A DNA stretch of 64,000 nt from JACIYW01 sp014359745 (GCA_050433985.1 JBNPWE010000004.1:62001-126000); one strand, 5' to 3'; shown: positions 27,604-38,797, counted from the first letter of the stretch. Translations and numbers: made by a program. The notes: generated from the letters alone by a model not told the origin.

Positions 27604-29427
27604 TCAGCTTTCCGCCTTCTCGGCGAGGTCCAGCCACTCCTGCTCTGCCTTGGCCAGGGCGCGTTGGCGTTCTGTTACCGCCTCTGTCGCCTTGCGAAAC
27701 TTCACAGGTGATCTGGTGTACAGATCGGGTTCGCACAGCAGCGTTTCCAGTTTGCCGATTTCGGCCTCAAGCCGGGCGATCTCCTTGGGGAGTTCCGCCA
27801 GCCGGTGGCGTTCTGTAAAGGATAGCTGCACGCGCGGCTTTTCGGCTGATTTGGGCGCGTCGCGCCCCGACGGGCCCGCGCCCCGTTGCCCCTGCTGCGC
27901 CGGTCCCGGATCATCGCTTGATCGGCGCTGCATCTGATAATCGGTCCAGCCACCGGGATAGGCCACCACCCTGCCCGCGCCTTCCAGCGCGATGGTGCTG
28001 GTTGCCACCCGGTCGATGAAATCGCGATCATGGCTGACCAGCAGCACGGTGCCATCATAATCGCCCAGCAAATCCTGAAGCAGATCAAGGGTTTCGACGT
28101 CAAGGTCATTCGTCGGCTCATCCAGGATCAGCAGGTTGCTTTCTTGCGCCATGATCTTTGCCAGCAGCAGCCGCGCCTTTTCGCCGCCCGACAGGCTGCG
28201 CACCGGGGCGCGGGCCTGCGCCTCGTCGAACAGGAAATCCTTGAGATAGCCCACCACATGGCGCGGCACCCCGCGCACCATCACCTGATCCGCGCGCCCC
28301 GACACACCCAGTTTCGGATCGCCGGTAAGGTTTTCCCAAAGGCTGGCATCGGCCACAAGGCCGCCGCGCGACTGGTCGAAAAGCGCGATTTCCAGGTTGG
28401 TGCCCAGTTTGACCGACCCGGAGTCGGGCGCCAGACGGCCCGTCAGCAGGTTCAGCAGCGTGGTTTTTCCTACCCCGTTCGGCCCGACAAGGGCCACGCG
28501 GTCCCTGCGCAGAACCCTTAGCGAAAAATCACGACATATCAGCGTATTGCCGAATGATTTTGAGATGTCTTTCGCATCAATCACCATCCGCCCGGATTTC
28601 GGGCCGGGATCAAATGCCATTTCCGCCACACCCTGACGACGGATCTGCGCGGCGCGTTCGGCGCGCAATTCGGCCAGCGCCCGCACCCGCCCCTGATTGC
28701 GCTTGCGCCGGGCGCTGATGCCTTCCACGGCCCAGCGCGCCTCTGCCTTGATCTTGCGATCCAGCTTGTGGCGGGCCTCATCCTCTTCGGCCCAGATCTT
28801 TTCGCGCCATTCCTCGAACCCGTCAAAACCGGATTCCCGGCGGCGCACCTGCCCGCGGTCGATCCACAGCGTGGCGCGGGTCAGCGCGCGCAGAAAGGCG
28901 CGGTCGTGGCTGATCAGCACAAAGGCGCTGCGCGTGTCGCGCAGATAGGATTCAAGCCAGCCGATCGCCTGAATATCCAGATGGTTGGTCGGCTCGTCCA
29001 ACAGCATCAGATCAGGGCCAGACGCCAGCAGCCGCGCCAGGGCCGCGCGCCGTTTTTCCCCGCCCGACGCGGTGGCAACGGTGGTTTCGGCGTCAAATTT
29101 CAACCCCTCGGCCACCATCGCCACCTTGTATTCCTCGCCCGGTTCCAGATCGGCGGCGGCGAAATCGCCCAGCGTGGCATAGGCACCAAGGTCGGGGTCT
29201 TGTTCCATATAGCCGGTGGTGATGCCGGGAGAGATGATGCGCGTGCCGCTGTCTGCTTCAACAACACCTGCCATCACCTTCATAAGGGTGGATTTTCCAG
29301 ACCCGTTGCGCCCGACCAGCGCCACGCGGTCATTGGGTTGAACGACCAGATCAAGGCCAAAGAATACCGGATCTCCGCCGAAGGTCAGCGAAATATCGGA
29401 AAGTTGCAAAAGCGGGGTGCGTGCCAT
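27604..29427 (-). CDS. uup: ABC-F ATPase, Uup-like
   Basis: 607 residues with two ABC domains and no membrane segments. Walker A 1 is GRNGSGKST (about 39-47), Walker A 2 is GPNGVGKTT; signatures ASGGEKRRAALARLL and LSGGEKARLLLAKIM; Walker B MLLDEPTNHLD and LILDEPTNDLD. A charged coiled-coil C-terminal domain (about 530-605) is characteristic of Uup. These proteins act on ribosomes or branched DNA and affect transposon excision. Convergent with hisI. Confidence 0.9.
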   Translation of the reverse strand: MARTPLLQLSDISLTFGGDPVFFGLDLVVQPNDRVALVGRNGSGKSTLMKVMAGVVEADSGTRIISPGITTGYMEQDPDLGAYATLGDFAAADLEPGEEYKVAMVAEGLKFDAETTVATASGGEKRRAALARLLASGPDLMLLDEPTNHLDIQAIGWLESYLRDTRSAFVLISHDRAFLRALTRATLWIDRGQVRRRESGFDGFEEWREKIWAEEDEARHKLDRKIKAEARWAVEGISARRKRNQGRVRALAELRAERAAQIRRQGVAEMAFDPGPKSGRMVIDAKDISKSFGNTLICRDFSLRVLRRDRVALVGPNGVGKTTLLNLLTGRLAPDSGSVKLGTNLEIALFDQSRGGLVADASLWENLTGDPKLGVSGRADQVMVRGVPRHVVGYLKDFLFDEAQARAPVRSLSGGEKARLLLAKIMAQESNLLILDEPTNDLDVETLDLLQDLLGDYDGTVLLVSHDRDFIDRVATSTIALEGAGRVVAYPGGWTDYQMQRRSSDDPGPAQQGQRGAGPSGRDAPKSAEKPRVQLSFTERHRLAELPKEIARLEAEIGKLETLLCEPDLYTRSPVKFRKATEAVTERQRALAKAEQEWLDLAEKAES

Positions 29428-29524
29428 GTGGCGCTGCTATCCGTGACGGCGGTCGGCGTCAACCGGGGTTGCGTGATTGGGCGATATTCGCGCGGGGGCG
29501 ACGCGCGCCACCCGGCGCTGTTGA

Positions 29525-31966
29525 TCAGTCGTCCGGGCCATCGATCAACCCGATCGAGGCATCGGCCCGCTGCGTGGTTTCATCGATCCGGGCATCTTCC
29601 GGCGCGATGGGTGCCGACTTTGGCCCCTGCACGGGCGGCCGCAGGGTTTCGGGGTTGCGCAACCACAGATCGCGTTGGGCGAACGGGATCTCGATACCCT
29701 CTTCGGCAAAGCGGTGGGCGATTTCGTGGTTGATGTCGGATTTCACCGAAAGCCCGAAATTCACATCGCTCAGGATCGCGCGCACTTCGAAATCCAGCGA
29801 ATCCGCGCCAAAGCCGGTGAACAGAACCGTGGGCGGCGGCGACATCATCACCAGGGGTTGCGCCTCTATGATCTCGCGCAGGATGCGTTCCACCCGGCGG
29901 GTATCGGTGCCATAGGCCACGCCGACCGGCACGATGATGCGCCCGTTCATGTTGGATTTGGTCCAGTTGATCACCGACCCCGACACAAGATCGGCATTGG
30001 GCACGATGACCTCGGTGCGATCGAACGTCTCGATCCGGGTGGAGCGCACTGAAATCGCGCGCACGATGCCCATGTGACCGCCCGCCTCGATCCAGTCGCC
30101 TTCGGACACCGGGCGTTCGATCAGCAATATGATGCCGGAAACAAAGTTCGATACGATATTTTGCAGGCCAAACCCGATCCCGACCGACAGCGCCCCCGCA
30201 ACAATGGCAAGCGACGACAGATCGATCCCCGCCGAGGTAAAGGCCAGTAACCCTGCAAGGAACACGCCGACATATCCGACACCCGAAACAATGGCGTTGC
30301 TTGCCCCCTTGTCCATCCTGGTGCGGGGCAGGATCGAAGAGGCAAGCGCGCCCTGCAACAGCCGGGTCAGCCCGTAGACGATCATGAACACCAGCAGGAA
30401 ATACAGGAAATCGGCGGGCGATATCTGGCTTTGCCCGATGGTGATCCCCTGTTGCAGCCGCGCGCCCACTTCCAGCAGATCGACAACCCGCGCGCCCCAG
30501 ATCAGCGCAAAGACCGGCACCGACAGCAGCGCCAGAAAAAACCCGAAAAGCACCGGCAACAGCGCATTATCCGCCGCTTCGTCATTGCCCGATATCAGGA
30601 TGAACAGATCCGTCACAAGCTGTTGCAACAGCAGCAAAAGCCCGAACAGCCCCAGCGATATCACCGCCGGATAAACAACAGCCGTGGCCGCCGGCACATA
30701 GCCTGTCGCGGCAAAGACCGGCCCGGCCACCCCCAGCACGATGGCCACATGCCCGATCAGCCCGACAAGCCGGTCCATGAAACCCGCCGCCCGGTCGCCG
30801 TCAGCCGCCGCCATCGAATGCAGCCGCAGCAACTGCCCGATGCAGATCAGCGACAGACCCAGCAACACCAGCAGCGGAAAGGCGATGACCGCCTGGGCCG
30901 CGCCCAATCCGTCGGGATCGGGCGGGATGGTGGCCTGACGCAACACATCCAACCCGATCAGCACGCCGATCAACGTGGAAAACAGCCGCCCCTGCGCCTG
31001 CCGCGCGGGCACCAGTCGAAAAGGCGCCCCCACCGGCGTGTCGCCACGTGGAAACAGCCGTGTGCCCAGCCAGCGCGCCGAAAACACCGCGAACCCCGCA
31101 GCAGGAAGCGCGCCCAGAACCTCTGCCCCGTTCGGCCCGAAAAGCGCCGTCGCCTGCACGGATCGCGTCAGCGCGAAAATCCCGATCATGGGCAGCACGA
31201 TCTGCCCCAGGGAAACTCCGAACGCCAGCAATGACCGCCCGCGCCCCCGTGCGCGCTGTTGGAGGCTGGCCACGGCATTCTCGATCCATCTGCGCCCCTT
31301 GATCAGGGCAACGGCGGCCAGCAGCAGATAGCCGATGACCAGCGGCAGATTGGCGCGAAGTTCCGCGCGCCGGGCCCCCACGGCCCAGTTTGCCACCACC
31401 TCACCGGCCAGCGCCCTGGCCTCCTGGATCATGAGGCGGGCGCCATCGGGCCAGTTGGCCGGATTTGCCGGGGCGGGCGACAGTTGCAGCAGCGCATTCT
31501 TTTGCAGCGTGCGCAATTGCGCGTCCACCTCGCGCACCAGCCCGTCGGCGCGGCTGTGCGCCTCTTCTGCGGCCAGACCGGGGGCTTTCAATTCGGCAAG
31601 CTGTTTGTCAAGTTCCACGCGCCGGGCGGCGATATCCTCGGGTTCGCTCGTCCCTTCCGCCGGGGCCGGGCCAAGCGCCTTGATCTGGCTTTGAAGGGTT
31701 TCGATCCGGTCCTTGTTGACGTCCTGCCCCGCCAGAAGCCGCGCGCGCCAATCGACAAGCGTCTTGCGCGCCGCGTTAAGCTGCGCGCGCGTCGCCACAT
31801 CCGATTTCAGCAGGGTTTCCACCTGCGTGGCAAAGCGATCCCAGCTTGCGAAATCGATCCCCGAGTCGGCCACCTTGGCCGATTGTGCCTGCACCGGCGC
31901 AGACACATGGCTGATGGCGACGCCAAGGAATATACCCAGAACCAGAAGACGCAGGAAAACCTTCAT
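29525..31966 (-). CDS. Large mechanosensitive channel (DUF3772 plus MscS domain)
   Basis: 813 residues. Signal peptide about 1-28, then a periplasmic coiled-coil DUF3772-type region (about 40-190), some ten membrane helices, and a C-terminal MscS core with GLQNIVSNFVSGIILLIERPVSEGDWI (about 615-640). Releases osmolytes on hypo-osmotic shock. It resembles MscK/YbiO-like large channels. The ATG overlaps the cysK stop (ATGA), so the two are co-translated. Confidence 0.88.
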   Translation of the reverse strand: MKVFLRLLVLGIFLGVAISHVSAPVQAQSAKVADSGIDFASWDRFATQVETLLKSDVATRAQLNAARKTLVDWRARLLAGQDVNKDRIETLQSQIKALGPAPAEGTSEPEDIAARRVELDKQLAELKAPGLAAEEAHSRADGLVREVDAQLRTLQKNALLQLSPAPANPANWPDGARLMIQEARALAGEVVANWAVGARRAELRANLPLVIGYLLLAAVALIKGRRWIENAVASLQQRARGRGRSLLAFGVSLGQIVLPMIGIFALTRSVQATALFGPNGAEVLGALPAAGFAVFSARWLGTRLFPRGDTPVGAPFRLVPARQAQGRLFSTLIGVLIGLDVLRQATIPPDPDGLGAAQAVIAFPLLVLLGLSLICIGQLLRLHSMAAADGDRAAGFMDRLVGLIGHVAIVLGVAGPVFAATGYVPAATAVVYPAVISLGLFGLLLLLQQLVTDLFILISGNDEAADNALLPVLFGFFLALLSVPVFALIWGARVVDLLEVGARLQQGITIGQSQISPADFLYFLLVFMIVYGLTRLLQGALASSILPRTRMDKGASNAIVSGVGYVGVFLAGLLAFTSAGIDLSSLAIVAGALSVGIGFGLQNIVSNFVSGIILLIERPVSEGDWIEAGGHMGIVRAISVRSTRIETFDRTEVIVPNADLVSGSVINWTKSNMNGRIIVPVGVAYGTDTRRVERILREIIEAQPLVMMSPPPTVLFTGFGADSLDFEVRAILSDVNFGLSVKSDINHEIAHRFAEEGIEIPFAQRDLWLRNPETLRPPVQGPKSAPIAPEDARIDETTQRADASIGLIDGPDD

Positions 31967-32994
31967 GCCGTGAATACCTCTGGTACCTCGCGCCCTGCCC
32001 CGTCAAGCCATGCCGGGAACGGCAGGCCCTTTTCCTTTAGAAACGCCGGATTGAACAGCTTGGACTGGTAGCGGGTGCCATAGTCGCACAGGATCGTCAC
32101 GATGGTGTGCCCCGGCCCAAGGTCGCGCGCCAGCCGGATCGCGCCGGCCACATTGATCCCCGACGATCCGCCAAGGCACAGCCCCTCATCCGCCAGCAGA
32201 TCAAAGACGATCGGCAGCGCCTCGGCATCGGGGATGTTATAGCTGAAATCGGGGGTGAACCCTTCAAGATTGGCGGTGATCCGACCCTGACCGATGCCTT
32301 CGGTGATTGATGAACCCTCGGCATGCAGTGTGCCGGTGGTGTAATAACTGTGCAGCGCCGCGCCATCGGGATCGGCCAGCCCGATCTTGACGCCCTTTGG
32401 CTGCAACGCATCCGCCACCCCCGCCAGGGTGCCGCCCGACCCCACCGCGCAGATGAAGCCATCCACCTTGCCGCCGGTCTGTTCCCAGATCTCGGGGCCG
32501 GTGGTCTCAAGATGCGCGCGGCGATTGGCGACATTGTCGAACTGATTGGCCCAGATCGCGCCATCGGGTTCGGTCGCCGCCAGCGCTTCGGCCAGACGGC
32601 CCGAATAGCGCACATAGTTGTTGGGGTTCTTGTAGGGCACGGCGGGCACCTGCACCAATTCGGCCCCGGCAAGGCGCAGCATGTCCTTTTTTTCCTGGCT
32701 TTGGGTTTCGGGGATCACGATGACGGTGCGAAACCCCATCGACGCGCCCACCAAGGCAAGGCCGATGCCGGTGTTGCCGGCCGTCCCCTCGACGATCGTG
32801 CCGCCGGGTTTGAGCAGGCCACGCGCCACCGCGTCGCGGATGATGTAAAGTGCTGCGCGATCCTTGACCGACTGGCCCGGATTCATGAACTCGGCCTTGC
32901 CCAGAATCTCGCATCCGGTGATGTCCGAGGCATTTTTCAGCCGTATCAGCGGGGTGTTGCCGATTGCCGCTGCCAGATCGCTGTAAATGGCCAT
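31963..32994 (-). CDS. cysK: Cysteine synthase A
   Basis: 343 residues. PLP enzyme making cysteine from O-acetylserine and sulfide. PLP lysine in NPGQSVKDRAA (about residue 43), phosphate loop EGTAGNTGIG, and GSGGTLAGV. ATG 32994 is used because the conserved AIYSDLAAAIGNTPLIRL begins there. It is followed by the MscS gene (4-bp overlap) and preceded by a TrgA-family gene; the trgA-cysK association is known from the Rhodobacter sphaeroides tellurite resistance locus. Cysteine/sulfide metabolism can support tellurite tolerance. Confidence 0.93.
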   Translation of the reverse strand: MAIYSDLAAAIGNTPLIRLKNASDITGCEILGKAEFMNPGQSVKDRAALYIIRDAVARGLLKPGGTIVEGTAGNTGIGLALVGASMGFRTVIVIPETQSQEKKDMLRLAGAELVQVPAVPYKNPNNYVRYSGRLAEALAATEPDGAIWANQFDNVANRRAHLETTGPEIWEQTGGKVDGFICAVGSGGTLAGVADALQPKGVKIGLADPDGAALHSYYTTGTLHAEGSSITEGIGQGRITANLEGFTPDFSYNIPDAEALPIVFDLLADEGLCLGGSSGINVAGAIRLARDLGPGHTIVTILCDYGTRYQSKLFNPAFLKEKGLPFPAWLDGAGREVPEVFTA

Positions 32995-33095
32995 GTTCTG
33001 CCGTCCTTGGTTGTTTGCCCGTTGATAGGCGGGGCGGTCGGGAAACTCAACCGCCTGCGCGCAGCGACCGGCCCTGCGCCAAGGCCCCTGGCGCG

Positions 33096-33536
33096 TTACG
33101 ACCAGCGCCGCGCGGCCCATTCACTCAGGATGCCCACCAACGCGCCGCCGCCCAGCAGCACCGCCAGGACATCCGGCGCCAGCAGATATCGCCCGTACTC
33201 CAGGCCGATGCCGAACACCGCTGTCAGCGCCTCCATCGGGCCGTCATAGCGCATCTTTGTGGCGCGGCGTAACATCTCGTAGATCGCGAACAGCAGAAGC
33301 GCCCAGAACACCAGCGTCACGGAAACCCGCACGCCATACCCGGCCGCGCGCACCATCCCCTCGCCCACCAGCCCGCCCATCACGATCCAGCCGGTCAGCA
33401 GGCCGATGCCCGCGCACACGAATGAAAACGCCCCGAACTGCGTGCCTTCGGGCATATGCGGCTTGACCACCTCGGCACCGAAATAGCCGATCAACAGAAA
33501 CCCTATCGCGGCAAAAAGCCTGGCGGCGGTCGGCAT
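33096..33536 (-). CDS. TrgA family membrane protein
   Basis: 146 residues with four predicted membrane segments (about 7-20, 38-56, 72-92, 118-138). N-terminus PTAARLFAAIGFLLIGYFGAE is typical of the TrgA family, named for tellurite resistance in Rhodobacter. Molecular role unknown. It lies about 100 bp before cysK on the same strand and 12 bp after the CFA synthase-like gene. Confidence 0.82.
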   Translation of the reverse strand: MPTAARLFAAIGFLLIGYFGAEVVKPHMPEGTQFGAFSFVCAGIGLLTGWIVMGGLVGEGMVRAAGYGVRVSVTLVFWALLLFAIYEMLRRATKMRYDGPMEALTAVFGIGLEYGRYLLAPDVLAVLLGGGALVGILSEWAARRWS

Positions 33537-33548
33537 GAAATCTGCCTT

Positions 33549-34763
33549 TCAAAGCAATGGACGGTTCACCGTTATCTGCGTCACATCGCAATTTCCACCC
33601 TGAAACGCGCCCGCGCAGGAAGTCAGGTAGAAATTCCACATCCGCCGGAACCGGTCGTCAAAGCCCATGCGGGCGATATCATCCCAACGATTGTTGAAGG
33701 TTTCGTGCCAACGGCGCAATGTCTGGCTGTAGCTGTCGCCAAATTCGATCGATCCGCCCAGATCAAGCCCGGCGCGGCTGATTTCGGTACGCAGCGCCGT
33801 GGGGCTGGGCAACATTCCCCCCGGAAATATGTATTTCTGAATAAAATCAACACCTTTTCGATAGACATCATAACGACGATCCTGCACGGTGATGATTTGC
33901 AGCGTGGCCTTGCGCCCTGGTTTAAGACGGTCCCGCAAGGTCTTGAAATAAATCGGCCAATATTTCTCGCCCACCGCCTCGAACATCTCGATAGAGGCGA
34001 TGCCGTCATAGCTGCCGGTGTTGTCACGGTAATCCTGAAGACGGATGTCTACCCGGTCGGACAGGCCGACGCGGCGGATGCGTTCGACTGCGAAATCATG
34101 CTGTTCCTGGCTTATTGTCAGCCCGGTCACCCGCAACCCGCGTTCCGCCGCGGCATATTCGGCGAACCCACCCCAGCCGCAGCCAATTTCCAGCACATGA
34201 TCGCCCGGTTGCACCCCGATCAGATCGACCATAGAGGCATATTTCCGCCGCTGCGCGGTTTCCAACGCCTCTTGCCCAGACATGAACAGCGCCGAGGAAT
34301 AGGTCATGCTTTCATCCAGCCAAAGCCGATAGAAATCATTCCCAAGATCATAGTGATGCGCGATGTTCTTGCGGGCCTGACGCCGCGAATTGCCGCGCAG
34401 CCAGTGGCGCATCCTCTCGAAGGTGCGCACCAGCCCCATGCCGGGAAAGCCGTCGTATATCTCGTCATTGTCGGCATGGATCAGATCCATGAAGGCCTGA
34501 AGATCGGGGGTTGACCACCAGCTTTCGACATAGGCCTCGCAGAAGCCCAGGTCGCCTTCGCGGATCAGGCGGGCGAACAGGTCGGGGTTATGAACCACCA
34601 GTTCGGCCACCGGCCCCGGCGCGCGGCCGGTGGCACGAAAACGCCGCCCGTCTGGCAGCACGAAATCAAGCTGCCCGCAGGCCATGCCCGCCGCTGTGTG
34701 AAACACCTGCCCGAAATAACGCGGCAAATCCCTGTGGCCGTCAGTGCTTGTGAAAACCGTCAT
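33549..34763 (-). CDS. Cyclopropane-fatty-acyl-phospholipid synthase family methyltransferase
   Basis: 404 residues. SAM-dependent modification of unsaturated acyl chains in membrane phospholipids. SAM motif LEIGCGWGGFAEYAA, AHHYDLGNDFYRLWLDESMTYSSALF, SIEMFEAVGEKYW and YIFPGGMLPS are all family signatures. ATG 34763 has GAGGGTGAA directly before it. It is followed by the TrgA gene and preceded by photolyase, both on the same strand. It could make cyclopropane or another methylated fatty acid; the sequence does not decide this. Confidence 0.88.
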   Translation of the reverse strand: MTVFTSTDGHRDLPRYFGQVFHTAAGMACGQLDFVLPDGRRFRATGRAPGPVAELVVHNPDLFARLIREGDLGFCEAYVESWWSTPDLQAFMDLIHADNDEIYDGFPGMGLVRTFERMRHWLRGNSRRQARKNIAHHYDLGNDFYRLWLDESMTYSSALFMSGQEALETAQRRKYASMVDLIGVQPGDHVLEIGCGWGGFAEYAAAERGLRVTGLTISQEQHDFAVERIRRVGLSDRVDIRLQDYRDNTGSYDGIASIEMFEAVGEKYWPIYFKTLRDRLKPGRKATLQIITVQDRRYDVYRKGVDFIQKYIFPGGMLPSPTALRTEISRAGLDLGGSIEFGDSYSQTLRRWHETFNNRWDDIARMGFDDRFRRMWNFYLTSCAGAFQGGNCDVTQITVNRPLL

Positions 34764-34818
34764 TTCACCCTCGTTTCTTGTTATAATTTCGCCATTGTCG
34801 CGCTTTGCAAGCCTTTTG

Positions 34819-36237
34819 TCAGCCCGTTGCGCCGCGATTTCCATAAGCCGCCAGTGCCCGCGCCCGCCCGGTGGGCAGATCCACGATCGGGTCAGGATAG
34901 GCGGCTTGGGTGCCAAGGCCCCAACCACGGGGCACCGCGCGAAAGTAATCTTCGGCCTCCGGCCCCGGTATCCGCGCCAGTTCATGGATGAACTTTTTCC
35001 TGTATTCCCCTGATCCATCGAATTTTTGCGCCTGGGTTTCGGGGTTGAACACCCGAAAATACGGCGCCGCATCAGGCCCCGACCCCGCCGCCCATTGCCA
35101 TCCCATGGCATTCGCGGCCGGATCCCAGTCGATCAGGCAGTCGGCAAACCAATCCAGGCCAACTTTCCAATGCGTCATCAGATGTTTGGTCAGGTAAGAG
35201 GCGGCAATCATCCGCACCCGGTTGTGCATGGTGCCGGTCACATACATCTCTCGCATTCCGGCATCGACAAGGGGCACCCCGGTCATCCCCCGCCGCCAGG
35301 CCCGCGCATCAGGATTGTCGCCCCGCCAGGGGAAAGCATCCCATTCCGGGCGCCAGTTCCGGTTGGCAATATGCGGGGTGTGATACAGCAGATGATAGGC
35401 AAATTCACGCCAGACCAGTTCCTTGAGAAAGGTTTCCGCGCCAGGGCGGCCTTCATCGCGGGCGCGCATCCCGGCGGCCCAGACCCGGCGCGGCCCGATT
35501 TCACCCCAGGCCAGGTTTTCCGACAGGCGCGATGTGGCGTCCATGGCAGGAAAGTCGCGCAGCCTTTTGTAATCGTGTAGTTTCTCATCAAAAAATCGCG
35601 CCAGCCGATCCGCCGCACGCGCCTCGCCCACGCAGACATGGCGGGCGACCACCTCGGCCCCTCGGTTCATCGCCGCACCAAGGTTCCAATCCTGCAACGT
35701 CTCGCTCTGCGGCCAGGTGTCGGGCGCTGTCAGCTTTGGGGCGCTGGTGGGGGCGGGCACGTCGCGCCCGCGCACCGCATTCCAGAACGGTGTGAACACC
35801 CGGTAAAACCCGCCCTGCCCGGTTGCCACCGTCCAGGGTTCAAACAGCAGATGCCCACCGAAGCTTTCGGTGGCAACACCTTCGTTTCGCAGGGTTTTCT
35901 TGACATTCTCATCGCGTGCGCGCGCCTGCGCATCGTAAAGCCGGTTCCAGACCACGGCCCGCGCGCCCGTCTCAATCAGCAGCGCGCGCAGGCAGTCCAG
36001 CGCATCGCCCCGCCGAAGGATCAGCCGCGATCCCGCCCTGTCCAGCGCCGCGCCCAGTTCGGCCAGCCCCAGGCCCATCCGCCATTTCGGCGCGGCCCCC
36101 AGCGCCGCATCGATCGGGTCATGCACCACCACCGGAATAACCGGCCCGCCGCGCCCGACCGCCGCCATCAACGCCGGGTTGTCGCTTAGGCGAAAATCCC
36201 GCCTGATCCACCAAAGGACCGGTGCCATCCTGTTCAT
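34819..36237 (-). CDS. phrB: Deoxyribodipyrimidine photolyase
   Basis: 472 residues. Repairs cyclobutane pyrimidine dimers with blue light through FAD and an antenna pigment. N-terminal alpha/beta domain starts VLWWIRRDFRLSDNPAL. FAD-binding domain contains WREFAYHLLYHTPHIANRNW, GMREMYVTGTMHNRVRMIAASYLTKHL and DWDPAANAMGWQWAAGSG. It looks intact. The CFA synthase-like gene starts 55 bp downstream, and the two may be co-transcribed. Confidence 0.93.
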   Translation of the reverse strand: MNRMAPVLWWIRRDFRLSDNPALMAAVGRGGPVIPVVVHDPIDAALGAAPKWRMGLGLAELGAALDRAGSRLILRRGDALDCLRALLIETGARAVVWNRLYDAQARARDENVKKTLRNEGVATESFGGHLLFEPWTVATGQGGFYRVFTPFWNAVRGRDVPAPTSAPKLTAPDTWPQSETLQDWNLGAAMNRGAEVVARHVCVGEARAADRLARFFDEKLHDYKRLRDFPAMDATSRLSENLAWGEIGPRRVWAAGMRARDEGRPGAETFLKELVWREFAYHLLYHTPHIANRNWRPEWDAFPWRGDNPDARAWRRGMTGVPLVDAGMREMYVTGTMHNRVRMIAASYLTKHLMTHWKVGLDWFADCLIDWDPAANAMGWQWAAGSGPDAAPYFRVFNPETQAQKFDGSGEYRKKFIHELARIPGPEAEDYFRAVPRGWGLGTQAAYPDPIVDLPTGRARALAAYGNRGATG

Positions 36238-36331
36238 TCTGCCCCGAATTCTGGTCTTGTTCCCGCGTCAGCCCCCTTGATCTAGGGCGCCAGTCAGCCG
36301 GTCAAGCGATAGCCGCGCGCGGCCACAACAC

Positions 36332-36360
36332 CAAAGTGCCCCGATGTGCGGGGCCCTTTG
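36332..36360. terminator. Inverted repeat upstream of photolyase
   Basis: CAAAG-T-GCCCCG, loop ATGTG, CGGGGC-C-CTTTG: an 11-bp stem with one internal mismatch. It lies just past the BCCT fossil on the minus strand and may be that gene's former terminator. The rest of 36238-36433 shows nothing else. Confidence 0.45.
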
Positions 36361-36433
36361 GCAACAGCCGTGGCACGGCGCCGTTATTCAGCCGCGATGA
36401 TTGCCGCCCTTTCCGATTGCAACCCTTGATGAT

Positions 36434-36590
36434 CTAGACGCACATCGCCAGCAATATCACCGTGAACGGCAACCGGGTCGAAATCACCATCGCCTGAACC
36501 AAGGCCAGCCAGCCCCCAGCAACAAGATAATCGCAACCGCCCCTTCGAACGTAACCGCCCCATTGGCACCGCCAGCCTCGGCCCCTGCCA
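36434..36590 (-). pseudogene. Fossil C-terminus of a BCCT-family osmolyte transporter
   Basis: Translated on the minus strand in two frames, this stretch gives FEGAVAIILLL and then GGWLALVQAMVISTRLPF, VILLAMCV and a stop. That matches the terminal helices of BCCT (betaine/carnitine/choline) transporters, which typically read EGAVAxxLLLAGGLxALQxxxIxxxLPF. One frame change separates the two parts and everything upstream is missing. It adjoins an IS5-type transposase fragment, so an insertion followed by deletion is the likely cause. Confidence 0.6.
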
Positions 36591-36707
36591 GACCCCTTCC
36601 AACACCGGGCAAAATTCTTCCCAGGGCATGATCGCGTCGATCAAGATCAGAGGAACCTTCTTGGCGTCCAATCTCGCGTATCGGTCTGAAAGATCGAAGA
36701 AACCCAT
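36591..36707 (-). mobile_element. IS5-family transposase remnant
   Basis: On the minus strand from ATG 36707 the frame reads MGFFDLSDRYARLDAKK, then PWEEFCPVLEGVW, the usual N-terminus of IS5-family transposases. Similarity stops after about 39 residues, where BCCT-like sequence begins. No inverted repeats are visible. About 95% of the element is missing, so it is immobile. Confidence 0.7.
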
Positions 36708-36829
36708 CCGCGCCACCGCCCTTCCCCCAGTCGCCAAATGCCCCCGCTTCCTACCGCAGCGCCCCGGTCAGGGCAATTTTTTGAGGTGCCGCCAATTGCA
36801 TTGCGCCCGGTTTCCGGTTTCATGGCGCC

Positions 36830-37460
36830 ATGACACCGCCCGATTTCACCCTTGAAGACGCGGCCCGCGCCAACGGCCAGCCCATCGTCGCGGGCGTCGA
36901 TGAGGTCGGGCGCGGCCCGCTCGCAGGCCCGGTCACCGCCGCCGCCGTCATCCTCGATCCCGCCCGCATCCCCCCCGGCCTGAATGATTCCAAGAAACTG
37001 ACCGCCGCGCGCCGCCTTGCCCTGTTCACCGCCCTGCTTGAGGTGGCCGAGGTCTCGGTGGCCCATGCATCCGTCGCGGAAATCGACGCCTTCAACATCC
37101 TGCGCGCCAGCCATCTGGCGATGTGCCGCGCCCTTGCGGGCCTGTCGCGCCGCCCCGATCTGGCCCTGATCGACGGCAACCTGATCCCCCGCGACCTGCC
37201 CGTGCCCGCCCGCGCCGTGGTGCGCGGCGACGCGCTCAGCCTGTCGATCGCCGCCGCCTCGATCGTGGCCAAAGTGGTGCGCGATCGCCACATGGTGGAT
37301 TTGGCGCAACAGTACCCCGGCTATGGATGGGAAAAAAACGCGGGCTACCCGACCGCTGCGCATCAAAGCGCCCTCCAATATCTTGGCCTCACCCCTCACC
37401 ATAGACGCAGCTTTGCGCCGGTGCGCAATATCTTGTATCAAGAAAATATTACAACCCGCT

Positions 37461-37462
<2 letters not shown>
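36830..37462 (+). CDS. rnhB: Ribonuclease HII
   Basis: 210 residues. Removes RNA from RNA-DNA hybrids and misincorporated ribonucleotides. The catalytic [14 protein letters not shown] motif lies at about 22-35; DSKKL and IDGN follow, then the conserved [15 protein letters not shown] and the C-terminal [15 protein letters not shown]. Normal length. Upstream are the IS5/BCCT fossils. Downstream the ccrM leader begins, with a GANTC site overlapping the rnhB stop codon. Confidence 0.94.
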
Positions 37463-38707
<1,245 letters not shown>

Positions 38708-38759
38708 TCCATCACCGCTTTCGCCTGCGCCCTGACCACTATCGGGGGGCGCAACCTTG

Positions 38760-38797
38760 CCCCGCCCCTGGCGCAACAGTCAAGGGCGGGGTTTTTT
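38760..38797 (+). terminator. Intrinsic terminator after ccrM
   Basis: CCCCGCCC and GGGCGGGG enclose a 16-nt loop and are followed by six T. It lies 53 bp after the ccrM stop. Confidence 0.85.
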
